DNA from: Eledone cirrhosa
Lineage: Eukaryota; Mollusca; Cephalopoda; Octopoda; Eledonidae
Assembly: GCA_964016885.1 (NCBI GenBank)
Contig: OZ024759.1
Coordinates: 3,244,285 to 3,308,284 of the forward strand
Length of the DNA stretch: 64,000 nt
Direction of reading: 5' to 3'
The notes beneath the pieces are model-generated. The model had not been told where the DNA came from. It did not search any database and was given only the letters and a program-made list of their open reading frames with translations. The position numbers and the translations under genes were made by a program. Shown one piece after another: positions 50,713-63,617 of this stretch (its first letter is position 1; the number at the start of each line of letters is the position of its first letter).

Positions 50713-52939
50713 TTTTCTACAGCTGGATGCCCTTCCTAACACCAAGCACATTTACAGTGTGGACTGGGAGATTTTTACCGTGTTGCCTACATGGCCACAT
50801 TACAGCGTGGACTGTCTGGCGGGTTTTCTACGGCTGGATGCCCTTCCTAACACCAACCACATTTACAGTGTGGACTGGGAGGTTTTTACCGGGTTGCCTA
50901 CACGGCCACATTACAGCGTGGACTGTCTGGCGGGTTATCTACGGCTGGATGCCCTTCCTAACACCAACCACATTTACAGTGTGGACAGGGAGGTTTTTAC
51001 CGTGTTGCCTACACGGCCACATTACAGCGTGGACTGTCTGGCGGGTTTTCTACAGCTGGATGCCCTTCCTAACACCAACTACGCTTACAGTGTGGAACTG
51101 GGAGGTTTTTACCGTGTTGCCTACACGGCCACATTACAGCGTGGACTGTCTGGCGGGTTTTCTACAGCTGGATGCCCTTCCTAACACCAACCACATTTAC
51201 AGTGTGGACTGGGAGATTTTTACCGTGTTGCCTACAAGGCCACATTACAGCGTGGACTGTCTGGCGGGTTTTCTACGGCTAGATGCCCTTACTAACACCA
51301 ACCACATTTACATTGTTAACTGGGAGATTTTTACCGTGTTGCCTACACGGCCACATTACAGCGTGGACTGTCTGGCGGGTTTTCTACAGCTGGATGCCCT
51401 TCCTAACACCAACCACATTTACAGTGTGGACTGGGAGATTTTTACCGTGTTGCCTACACGGCCACATTACAGCGTGGACTGTCTGGCGGGTTTTCTACGG
51501 CTGGATGCCCTTCCTAACACCAACCACATTTACAGTGTGGACTGGGAGGTTTTTACCGGGTTGCCTACACGGCCACATTACAGCGTGGACTGTCTGGCGG
51601 GTTTTCTACGGCTGGATGCCCTTCCTAACACCAACTACGCTTACAGTGTGGAACTGGGAGGTTTTTACCGTGTTGCCTACACGGCCACATTACAGCGTGG
51701 ACTGTCTGGCGGGTTTTCTACAGCTGGATGCCCTTCCTAACACCAACCACATTTACATTGTGGACTGGGAGATTTTTACCGTGTTGCCTACACGGCCACA
51801 TTACAGCGTGGACTGTCTGGCGGGTTTTCTACAGCTGGATGCCCTTCCTAACACCAACCACATTTACAGTGTTGACTGGGAGATTTTTACCGTGTTGCCT
51901 ACACGGCCACATTACAGCGTGGACTGTCTGGCGGGTTTTCTACGGCTGGATGCCCTTCCTAACACCAACCACATTTACAGTGTGGACTGGGAGGTTTTTA
52001 CCGGGTTGCCTACACGGGCACATTACAGCGTGGACTGTCTGGCCGGTTTTCTACGGCTGGATGCCCTTCCTAACACCAACCACATTTACAGTGTGGACTG
52101 GGAGGTTTTTACCGGGTTGCCTACACGGCCACATTACAGCGTGGACTGTCTGGCGGGTTATCTACGGCTGGATGCCCTTCCTAACACCAACCACATTTAC
52201 AGTGTGGACTGGGAGGTTTTTACCGTGTTGCCTACACGGCCACATTACAGCGTGGACTGTCTGGCGGGTTTTCTACAGCTGGATGCCCTTCCTAACACCA
52301 ACTACGTTTACAGTGTGGAACTGGGAGGTTTTTCCCGTGTTGCCTAAACGGCCACATTACAGCGTGGACTGTCTGGCGGGTTTTCTACAGCTGGATGCCC
52401 TTCCTAACACCAACCACATTTACAGTGTGGACTGGGAGATTTTTACCGTGTTGCCTACACGGCCACATTACAGCGTGGACTGTCTGGCGGGTTTTCTACG
52501 GCTGGATGCCCTTCCTAACACCAACCACATTTACAGTGTGGACTGGGAGGTTTTTACCGTGTTGCCTACACGGCCACATTACAGCGTGGACTGTCTGGCG
52601 GGTTATCTACGGCTGGATGCCCTTCCTAACACCAACCACATTTACAGTGTGGACTGGGAGGTTTTTACCGTGTTGCCTACACGGCCACATTGCAGCGTGG
52701 ACTATCTGGCCGGTTTTCTACGGCTGGATGCTATTCCTAACACCAACCACATTTACATTTTGGACTGGGAGATTTTTACCGTGTTGCCTACACGGCGACA
52801 TTACCGCGTGGACTGACTGGCGGGTTTTCTACAGCTGGATGCTCTTCCTAACACCAACCACATTTACAGTGTGGACTGGGAGATTTTTACCGTGTTGCCT
52901 ACACGGCCACATTACAGCGTGGACTGTCTGGCGGGTTTT

Positions 52940-55900
52940 CTACGGCTGGATGCCCTTCCTAACACCAACCACATTTAGTGTGGGGTTGCGAGGTTTTTAC
53001 TGTGTTGCCTTCACGGCCACATTACAGCGTGGACTGTCTGGCCGGTTTTCTACGGCTGGATGTCCTTCCTAACACCAACTACGCTTACAGTGTGGAACTG
53101 GGAGGTTTTTACCGTGTTGCCTACACGGCCACATTACAGCGTGGACTGTCTGGCGGGTTTTCTACAGCTGGATGCCCTTCCTAACACCAACCACATTTAC
53201 ATTGTGGACTGGGAGATTTTTACCGTGTTGCCTACACGGCCACATTACAGCGTGGACTGTCTGGCGGGTTTTCTACAGCTGGATGCCCTTCCTAACACCA
53301 ACCACATTTACAGTGTTGACTGGGAGATTTTTACCGTGTTGCCTACGCGGCCACATTACAGCGTGGACTGTCTGGCGGGTTTTCTACGGCTGGATGCCCT
53401 TCCTAACACCAACCACATTTACAGTGTGGACTGGGAGGTTTTTACCGGGTTGCCTACACGGCCACATTACAGCGTGGACTGTCTGGCGGGTTATCTACGG
53501 CTGGATGCCCTTCCTAACACCAACCACATTTACACTGTGGACTGGGAGGTTTTTACCGTGTTGCCTACACGGCCACATTACAGCGTGGACTGTCTGGCGG
53601 GTTTTCTACAGCTGGATGCCCTTCCTAACACCAACTACGCTTACAGTGTGGAACTGGGAGGTTTTTACCGTGTTGCCTACACGGCCACATTACAGCGTGG
53701 ACTGTCTGGCGGGTTTTCTACAGCTGGATGCCCTTCCTAACACCAACCACATTTACAGTGTGGACTGGGAGATTTTTACCGTGTTGCCTACAAGGCCACA
53801 TTACAGCGTGGACTGTCTGGCGGGTTTTCTACGGCTGGATGCCCTTCCTAACACCAACCACATTTACATTGTTAACTGGGAGATTTTTACCGTGTTGCCT
53901 ACACGGCCACATTACAGCGTGGAGTGTCTGGCGGGTTTTCTACAGCTGGATGCCCTTCCTAACACCAACCACATTTACAGTGTGGACTGGGAGATTTTTA
54001 CCGTGTTGCCTACACGGCCACATTACAGCGTGGACTGTCTGGCGGGTTTTCTACGGCTGGATGCCCTTCCTAACACCAACCACATTTACAGTGTGGACTG
54101 GGAGGTTTTTACCGGGTTGCCTACACGGCCACATTACAGCGTGGACTGTCTGGCGGGTTATCTACGGCTGGATGCCCTTCCTAACACCAACCACATTTAC
54201 ATTGTGGACTGGGAGATTTTTACCGTGTTGCCTACACGGCCACATTACAGCGTGGACTGTCTGGCGGGTTTTCTACAGCTGGATGCCCTTCCTAACACCA
54301 ACCACATTTACAGTGTTGACTGGGAGATTTTTACCGTGTTGCCTACACGGCCACATTACAGCGTGGACTCTCTGGCGGGTTTTCTACGGCTGGATGCCCT
54401 TCCTAACACCAACCACATTTACAGTGTGGACTGGGAGGTTTTTACCGGGTTGCCTACACGGGCACATTACAGCGTGGACTGTCTGGCCGGTTTTCTACGG
54501 CTGGATGCCCTTCCTAACACCAACCACATTTACAGTGTGGACTGGGAGGTTTTTACCGGGTTGCCTACACGGCCACATTACAGCGTGGACTGTCTGGCGG
54601 GTTATCTACGGCTGGATGCCCTTCCTAACACCAACCACATTTACAGTGTGGACTGGGAGGTTTTTACCGTGTTGCCTACACGGCCACATTACAGCGTGGA
54701 CTGTCTGGCGGGTTTTCTACAGCTGGATGCCCTTCCTAACACCAACTACGTTTACAGTGTGGAACTGGGAGGTTTTTCCCGTGTTGCCTACACGGCCACA
54801 TTACAGCGTGGACTGTCTGGCGGGTTTTCTACAGCTGGATGCCCTTCCTAACACCAACCACATTTACAGTGTGGACTGGGAGATTTTTACCGTGTTGCCT
54901 ACACGGCCACATTACAGCGTGGACTGTCTGGCGGGTTTTCTACGGCTGGATGCCCTTCCTAACACCAACCACATTTACAGTGTGGACTGGGAGATTTTTA
55001 CCGTGTTGCCTACACGGCCACATTACAGCGTGGACTGTCTGGCGGGTTTTCTACGGCTGGATGCCCTTCCTAACACCAACCACATTTACAGTGTGGACTG
55101 GGAGGTTTTTACCGTGTTGCCTACACGGCCATATTATAGCGTGGACTGTCTGGCGGGTTTTCTACAGCTGGATGCTCTTCCTAACACCAACCACATTTAC
55201 AGTGTGGACTGGGAGGTTTTTACCGTGTTGCCTACACGGCCACATTACAGCGTGGACTGTCTGGCGGGTTATCTACGGCTGGATGCCCTTCCTAACACCA
55301 ACCACATTTACAGTGTGGACTGGGAGGTTTTTACCGTGTTGCCTACACGGCCACATTACAGCGTGGACTATCTGGCCGGTTTTCTACGGCTGGATGCTAT
55401 TCCTAACACCAACCACATTTACATTTTGGACTGGGAGATTTTTACCGTGTTGCCTACACGGCGACATTACAGCGTGGACTGACTGGCGGGTTTTCTACGG
55501 CTGGATGCCCTTCCTAACACCAACCACATTTAGTGTGGGGTTGCGAGGTTTTTACTGTGTTGCCTACACGGCCACATTACAGCGTGGACTGTCTGGCCGG
55601 TTTTCTACGGCTGGATGTCCTTCCTAACACCAACTACGCTTACAGTGTGGAACTGGGAGGTTTTTACCGTGTTGCCTACACGGCCACATTACAGCGTGGA
55701 CTGTCTGGCGGGTTTTCTACAGCTGGATGCCCTTCCTAACACCAACCACATTTACATTGTGGACTGGGAGATTTTTACCGTGTTGCCTACACGGCCACAT
55801 TACAGCGTGGACTGTCTGGCGGGTTTTCTACAGCTGGATGCCCTTCCTAACACCAACCACATTTACAGTGTTGACTGGGAGATTTTTACCGTGTTGCCTA

Positions 55901-56750
55901 CACGGCCACATTACAGCGTGGACTGTCTGGCGGGTTTTCTACGGCTGGATGCCCTTCCTAACACCAACCACATTTACAGTGTGGACTGGGAGGTTTTTAC
56001 CGGGTTGCCTACACGGCCACATTACAGCGTGGACTGTCTGGCGGGTTATCTACGGCTGGATGCCCTTCCTAACACCAACCACATTTACACTGTGGACTGG
56101 GAGGTTTTTACCGTGTTGCCTACACGGCCACATTACAGCGTGGACTGTCTGGCGGGTTTTCTACAGCTGGATGCCCTTCCTAACACCAACTACGCTTACA
56201 GTGTGGAACTGGGAGGTTTTTACCGTGTTGCCTACACGGCCACATTACAGCGTGGACTGTCTGGCGGGTTTTCTACAGCTGGATGCCCTTCCTAACACCA
56301 ACCACATTTACAGTGTGGACTGGGAGATTTTTACCGTGTTGCCTACAAGGCCACATTAGAGCGTGGACTGTCTGGCGGGTTTTCTACGGCTGGATGCCCT
56401 TCCTAACACCAACCACATTTACATTGTTAACTGGGAGATTTTTACCGTGTTGCCTACACGGCCACATTACAGCGTGGAGTGTCTGGCGGGTTTTCTACAG
56501 CTGGATGCGCTTCCTAACACCAACCACATTTACAGTGTGGACTGGGAGATTTTTACCGTGTTGCCTACACGGCCACATTACAGCGTGGACTGTCTGGCGG
56601 GTTTTCTACGGCTGGATGCCCTTCCTAACACCAACCACATTTACAGTGTGGACTGGGAGGTTTTTACCGGGTTGCCTACACGGCCACATTACAGCGTGGA
56701 CTGTCTGGCGGGTTATCTACGGCTGGATGCCCTTCCTAACACCAACCACA
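52940..56750 (+). repeat. Higher-order duplication, 2555-bp period (23 monomers)
   Basis: Segment 52940-54195 recurs at 55495-56750. Shared private markers include 'gatgtccttcctaacacc' near the 110-bp unit, 'tacactgtggactggg' and 'gcgtggagtgtctgg' (53917 and 56472). The intervening stretch holds related but rearranged monomers. Confidence 0.85.
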
Positions 56751-58978
56751 TTTACAGTGTGGACTGGGAGGTTTTTACCGTGTTGCCTACACGGCCACAT
56801 TACAGCGTGGACTGTCTGGCGGGTTTTCTACAGCTGGATGCCCTTCCTAACACCAACTACGTTTACAGTGTGGAACTGGGAGGTTTTTCCCGTGTTGCCT
56901 ACACGGCCACATTACAGCGTGGACTGTCTGGCGGGTTTTCTACAGCTGGATGCCCTTCCTAACACCAACCACATTTACAGTGTGGACTGGGAGATTTTTA
57001 CCGTGTTGCCTACACGGCCACATTACAGCGTGGACTGTCTGGCGGGTTTTCTACGGCTGGATGCCCTTCCTAACACCAACCACATTTACAGTGTGGACTG
57101 GGAGGTTTTTACCGTGTTGCCTACACGGCCACATTACAGCGTGGACTGTCTGGCGGGTTATCTACGGCTGGATGCCCTTCCTAACACCAACCACATTTAC
57201 AGTGTGGAACTGGGAGGTTTTTACCGTGTTGCCTACACGGCCACATTACAGCGTGGACTGTCTGGCAGGTTTTCTACGGCTGGATGCTATTCCTAACACC
57301 AACCACATTTACATTTTGGACTGGGAGATTTTTACCGTGTTGCCTACACGGCCACATTACAGCGTGGACTGACTGGCGGGTTTTCTACAGCTGGATACTC
57401 TTCCTAACACCAACCACATTTACAGTGTGGACTGGGAGATTTTTACCGTGTTGCCTACACGGCCACATTACAGCGTGGACTGTCTGGCGGGTTTTCTACG
57501 GCTGGATGCCCTTCCTAACACCAACCACATTTAGTGTGGGGTTGCGAGGTTTTTACTGTGTTGCCTACACGGCCACATTACAGCGTGGACTGTCTGGCGG
57601 GTTTTCTACGGCTGGATGCCCTTCCTAACACCAACCACATTTACAGTGTGGGGCTGGGAGGTTTTTACTGTGTTGCCTACACAGCCACATTACAGCGTGG
57701 ACTGTCTGGCGGGTTTTCTACAGCTGGATGCCCTTCCTAACACCAACTACGTTTACAGTGTGGAACTGGGAGGTTTTTACCGTGTTGCCTACACGGCCAC
57801 ATTACAGCGTGGACTGTCTGGCGGATTTTCTACGGCTGGATGCCCTTCCTAACACCAACCACATTTACAGTGTGGGGCTGGGAGGTTTTTACTGTGTTGC
57901 CTACACAGCCACATTACAGCGTGGACTGTCTGGCGGGTTTTCTACAGCTGGATGCGCTTCCTAACACCAACCACATTTACAGTGTGGACTGGGAGGTTTT
58001 TACCGGGTTGCCTACACGGCCACATTACAGCGTGGACTGTCTGGCGGGTTATCTACGGCTGGATGCCCTTCCTAACACCAACCACATTTACAGTGTGGAC
58101 TGGGAGGTTTTTACCGTGTTGCCTACACGGCCACATTACAGCGTGGACTGTCTGGCGGGTTTTCTACAGCTGGATGCCCTTCCTAACACCAACTACGTTT
58201 ACAGTGTGGAACTGGGAGGTTTTTCCCGTGTTGCCTACACGGCCACATTACAGCGTGGACTGTCTGGCGGGTTTTCTACAGCTGGATGCCCTTCCTAACA
58301 CCAACCACATTTACAGTGTGGACTGGGAGATTTTTACCGTGTTGCCTACACGGCCACATTACAGCGTGGACTGTCTGGCGGGTTTTCTACGGCTGGATGC
58401 CCTTCCTAACACCAACCACATTTACAGTGTGGACTGGGAGGTTTTTACCGTGTTGCCTACACGGCCACATTACAGCGTGGACTGTCTGGCGGGTTATCTA
58501 CGGCTGGATGCCCTTCCTAACACCAACCACATTTACAGTGTGGAACTGGGAGGTTTTTACCGTGTTGCCTACACGGCCACATTACAGTGTGGACTGTCTG
58601 GCAGGTTTTCTACGGCTGGATGCTATTCCTAACACCAACCACATTTACATTTTGGACTGGGAGATTTTTACCGTGTTGCCTACACGGCCACATTACAGCG
58701 TGGACTGACTGGCGGGTTTTCTACAGCTGGATACTCTTCCTAACACCAACCACATTTACAGTGTGGACTGGGAGATTTTTACCGTGTTGCCTACACGGCC
58801 ACATTACAGCGTGGACTGTCTGGCGGGTTTTCTACGGCTGGATGCCCTTCCTAACACCAACCACATTTAGTGTGGGGTTGCGAGGTTTTTACTGTGTTGC
58901 CTACACGGCCACATTACAGCGTGGACTGTCTGGCGGGTTTTCTACGGCTGGATGCCCTTCCTAACACCAACCACATTT
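56624..58978 (+). repeat. Higher-order tandem duplication, 1336-bp period (12 monomers)
   Basis: Segment 56624-57642 recurs at 57960-58978. The shared markers are 'gctggatactcttcc' (57390 and 58726) and 'ctggcaggttttctacgg'. A 'gcgtgg' to 'tgtgg' change near 58588 is private to the second copy. Confidence 0.85.
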
Positions 58979-61900
58979 ACATTGTGGACTGGGAGATTTT
59001 TACCGTGTTGCCTACACTGCCACATTATGCGTGGACTGTCTGGCGGGTTTTCTACGGCTGGATGCCCTTCCTAACACCAACCACATTTACAGTGTGGGGC
59101 TGGGAGGTTTTTACTGTGTTGCCTACACAGCCACATTACAGCGTGGACTGTCTGGCGGGTTTTCTACAGCTGGATGCCCTTCCTAACACCAACTACGTTT
59201 ACAGTGTGGAACTGGGAGGTTTTTACCGTGTTGCCTACACGGCCACATTACAGCGTGGACTGTCTGGCGGATTTTCTACGGCTGGATGCCCTTCCTAACA
59301 CCAACCACATTTACATTGTGGGCTGGGAGGTTTTTACCGTGTTGCCTACACGGCCACATTACAGTGTGGACTGTCTGGCGGGTTTTCTACAGCTGGATGC
59401 CCTTCCTAACACCAACTACGCTTACAGTGTGGAACTGGGAGGTTTTTACCGTGTTGCCTACACGGCCACATTACAGCGTGGACTGTCTGGCGGGTTTTCT
59501 ACAGCTGGATGCCCTTCCTAACACCAACCACATTTACATTGTGGACTGGGAGATTTTTACCGTGTTGCCTACACGGCCACATTACAGCGTGGACTGTCTG
59601 GCGGGTTTTCTACAGCTGGATGCCCTTCCTAACACCAACCACATTTACAGTGTTGACTGGGAGATTTTTACCGTGTTGCCTACACGGCCACATTACAGCG
59701 TGGACTGTCTGGCGGGTTTTCTACGGCTGGATGCCCTTCCTAACACCAACCACATTTACAGTGTGGACTGGGAGGTTTTTAACGGGTTGCCTACACGGCC
59801 ACATTACAGCGTGGACTGTGTGGCGGGTTATCTACGGCTGGATGCCCTTCCTAACACCAACCACATTTACAGTGTGGACTGGGAGGTTTTTATCGTGTTG
59901 CCTACCAGGCCACATTACAGCGTGGACTGTCTGGCGGGTTTTCTACAGCTGGATGCCTTTCCTAACACCAACTACGCTTACAGTGTGGAACTGGGAGGTT
60001 TTTACCGTGTTGCCTACACGGCCACATTACAGCGTGGACTGTCTGGCGGGTTTTCTACAGCTGGATGCCCTTCCTAACACCAACCACATTTACAGTGTGG
60101 ACTGGGAGATTTTTACCGTGTTGCCTACACGGCCACATTACAGCGTGGACTGTCTGGCGGGTTTTCTACGGCTGGATGCCCTTCCTAACACCAACCACAT
60201 TTACAGTGAGGACTGGGAGGTTTTTACCGTGTTGCCTACACGGCCACATTACAGCGTGTACTGTCTGGCGGGTTTTCTACGGCTGGATGCCCTTCCTAAT
60301 ACCAACCACATTTACAGTGTGGACTGGGAGGTTTTTACCGTGTTGCCTACACGGCCACATTACAGCGTGGACTGTCTGGCGGGTTTTCTACGGCTGGATG
60401 CCCTTCCTAACACCAACCACATTTAGTGTGGGGTTGCGAGGTTTTTACTGTGTTGCTTACACGGCCACATTATAGCGTGGACTGTCTGGCGGGTTTTCTA
60501 CAGCTGGATGCCCTTCCTAACACCAACCACATTTACAGTGTGGACTGGGAGATTTTTACCGTGTTGCCTACACGGCCACATTACAGCGTGGACTCTCTGG
60601 CGGGTTATCTACGGCTGGATGCCCTTCCTAACACCAACCACATTTACAGTGTGGACTGGGAGGTTTTTACCGTGTTGCCTACACGGCCACATTACAGCGT
60701 GGACTGTCTGGCGGGTTTTCTACAGCTGGATGCCCTTCCTAACACCAACTACGTTTACAGTGTGGAACTGGGAGGTTTTTCCCGTGTTGCCTACACGGCC
60801 ACATTACAGCGTGGACTGTCTGGCGGGTTTTCTACAGCTGGATGCCCTTCCTAACACCAACCACATTTACAGTGTGGACTGGGAGATTTTTACCGTGTTG
60901 CCTACACGGCCACATTACAGCGTGGACTGTCTGGCGGGTTTTCTACGGCTGGATGCCCTTCCTAACACCAACCACATTTACAGTGTGGACTGGGAGGTTT
61001 TTACCGTGTTGCCTACACGGCCACATTACAGCGTGGACTGTCTGGCGGGTTATCTACGGCTGGATGCCCTTCCTAACACCAACCACATTTACAGTGTGGA
61101 ACTGGGAGGTTTTTACCGTGTTGCCTGCACGGCCACATTACAGCGTGGACTGTCTGGCGGGTTTTCTACGGCTGGATGCTATTCCTAACACCAACCACAT
61201 TTACATTTTGGACTGGGAGATTTTTACCGTGTTGCCTACACGGCCACATTACAGCGTGGACTGTCTGGCGGGTTATTTACGGATGGATGCCCTTCCTAAC
61301 ACCAACCACATTTACAGTGTGGACTGGGAGGTTTTTACCGTGTTGCCTACACGGCTACATTACAGCGTGGACTGTCTGGCGGGTTTTCTACGGCTGGATG
61401 CCCTTCCTAACACCAACTACTTTTACAGTGTGGAACTGGGAGGTTTTTAGCGTGTTGCCTACACGGCCACATTACAGCGTGGACTGTCTGGCGGGTTTTC
61501 TACGGCTGGATGCCCTTCCTAACACCAACTACGTTTACAGTGTGGAACTGGGAGGTTTTTAGCGTGTTGCCTACACGGCCACATTACAGCGTGGACTGTC
61601 TGGCGGGTTTTCTACAGTTGGATGCCCTTCCTAACACCAACCACATTTACAGTGTGGACTGGGTGGTTTTTACCGTGTTGCCTACACGGCCACATTACAG
61701 CGTGGACTGCCTGGCGGGTTATCTACGGCTGGATGCCCTTCCTAACACCAACCACATTTACAGTGTGGACTGGGAGGTTTTTACCGTGTTGCCTACACGG
61801 CCACATTACAGCGTGGACTGTCTGGCGGGTTTTCTACGGCTGGATGCCCTTCCTAACACCAACCACATTTACAGTGTGGGGCTGGGAGGTTTTTACCGTG

Positions 61901-63617
61901 TTGCCTGCACAGCCACATTACAGCGTGGACTGTCTGGCGTGTTTTCTACAGCTGGATGCCCTTCCTAACACCAACTACGTTTACAGTGTGGAACTGGGAG
62001 ATTTTTACAGTGTTGCCTACACGGCCACATTACAGCGTGGACTGACTGGCGGGTTTTCTACAGCTGGATGCTCTTCCTAACACCAACCACATTTACAGTG
62101 TGGACTGGGAGATTTTTACTGTGTTGCCTACACGGCCACATTACAGCGTGGACTGTCTGGCGGGTTTTCTACGGCTGGATGCCCTTCCTAACACCAACCA
62201 CATTTAGTGTGGGGTTGCGAGGTTTTTACCGTGTTGCCTACACGGCCACATTACAGCGTGGACTGTCTGGCGGGTTTTCTACGGCTGGATGCCCTTCCTA
62301 ACACCAACCACATTTACAGTGTGGGGCTGGGAAGTTTTTACCGTGTTGCCTGCACAGCCACATTACAGCGTGGACTGTCTGGCGGGTTTTCTACAGCTGG
62401 ATGCCCTTCCTAACACCAACTACGTTTACAGTGTGGAACTGGGAGGTATTTACCGTGTTGCCTACACGGCCACATTACAGCGTGGACTGTCTGGCGGGTT
62501 TTCTACGGCTGGATGCCCTTCCTAACACCAACCACATTTACAGTGTGGGCTGGGGGGTTTTTACCGTGTTGCCTACACGGCCACATTACAGCGTGGACTG
62601 TCTGGCGGGTTTTCTACAGCTGGATGCCCTTCCTAACACCAACTACGCTTACAGTGTGGAACTGGGAGGTTTTTTCCGTGTTGCCTACACGGCCACATTA
62701 CAGCGTGGACTGTCTGGCGGGTTTTCTACAGCTGGATGCCCTTCCTAACACCAACCACATTTACAGTGTGGACTGGGAGGTTTTTACCGTGTTGCCTACA
62801 CGGCCACATTACAGCGTGGACTGTCTGGCGGGTTTTCTACGGCTGGATGCCCTTCCTAACACCAACCACATTTAGTGTGGGGTTGCGAGGTTTTTACTGT
62901 GTTGCCTACACGGCCACATTACAGCGTGGACTGTCTGGCGGGTTTTCTACGGCTGGATGCCCTTCCTAACACCAACCACATTTACATTGTGGACTGGGAG
63001 ATTTTTACCGTGTTGCCTACACTGCCACATTATGCGTGGACTGTCTGGCGGGTTTTCTACGGCTGGATGCCCTTCCTAACACCAACCACATTTACAGTGT
63101 GGGGCTGGGAGGTTTTTACTGTGTTGCCTACACAGCCACATTACAGCGTGGACTGTCTGGCGGGTTTTCTACAGCTGGATGCCCTTCCTAACACCAACTA
63201 CGTTTACAGTGTGGAACTGGGAGGTTTTTACCGTGTTGCCTACACGGCCACATTACAGCGTGGACTGTCTGGCGGATTTTCTACGGCTGGATGCCCTTCC
63301 TAACACCAACCACATTTACATTGTGGGCTGGGAGGTTTTTACCGTGTTGCCTACACGGCCACATTACAGTGTGGACTGTCTGGCGGGTTTTCTACAGCTG
63401 GATGCCCTTCCTAACACCAACTACGCTTACAGTGTGGAACTGGGAGGTTTTTACCGTGTTGCCTACACGGCCACATTACAGCGTGGACTGTCTGGCGGGT
63501 TTTCTACAGCTGGATGCCCTTCCTAACACCAACCACATTTACATTGTGGACTGGGAGATTTTTACCGTGTTGCCTACACGGCCACATTACAGCGTGGACT
63601 GTCTGGCGGGTTTTCTA
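58775..63617 (+). repeat. Paired blocks 4005 bp apart with the 109-bp deletion monomer
   Basis: Block 58775-59612 recurs at 62780-63617. Both contain the only 109-bp units I found, with 'ctgccacattatgcgtgg' at 59018 and 63023, where two bases of the usual 'cattacagcg' are lost. Both also have 'ggcggattttctacgg' and 'cattgtgggctggg'. Confidence 0.87.
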
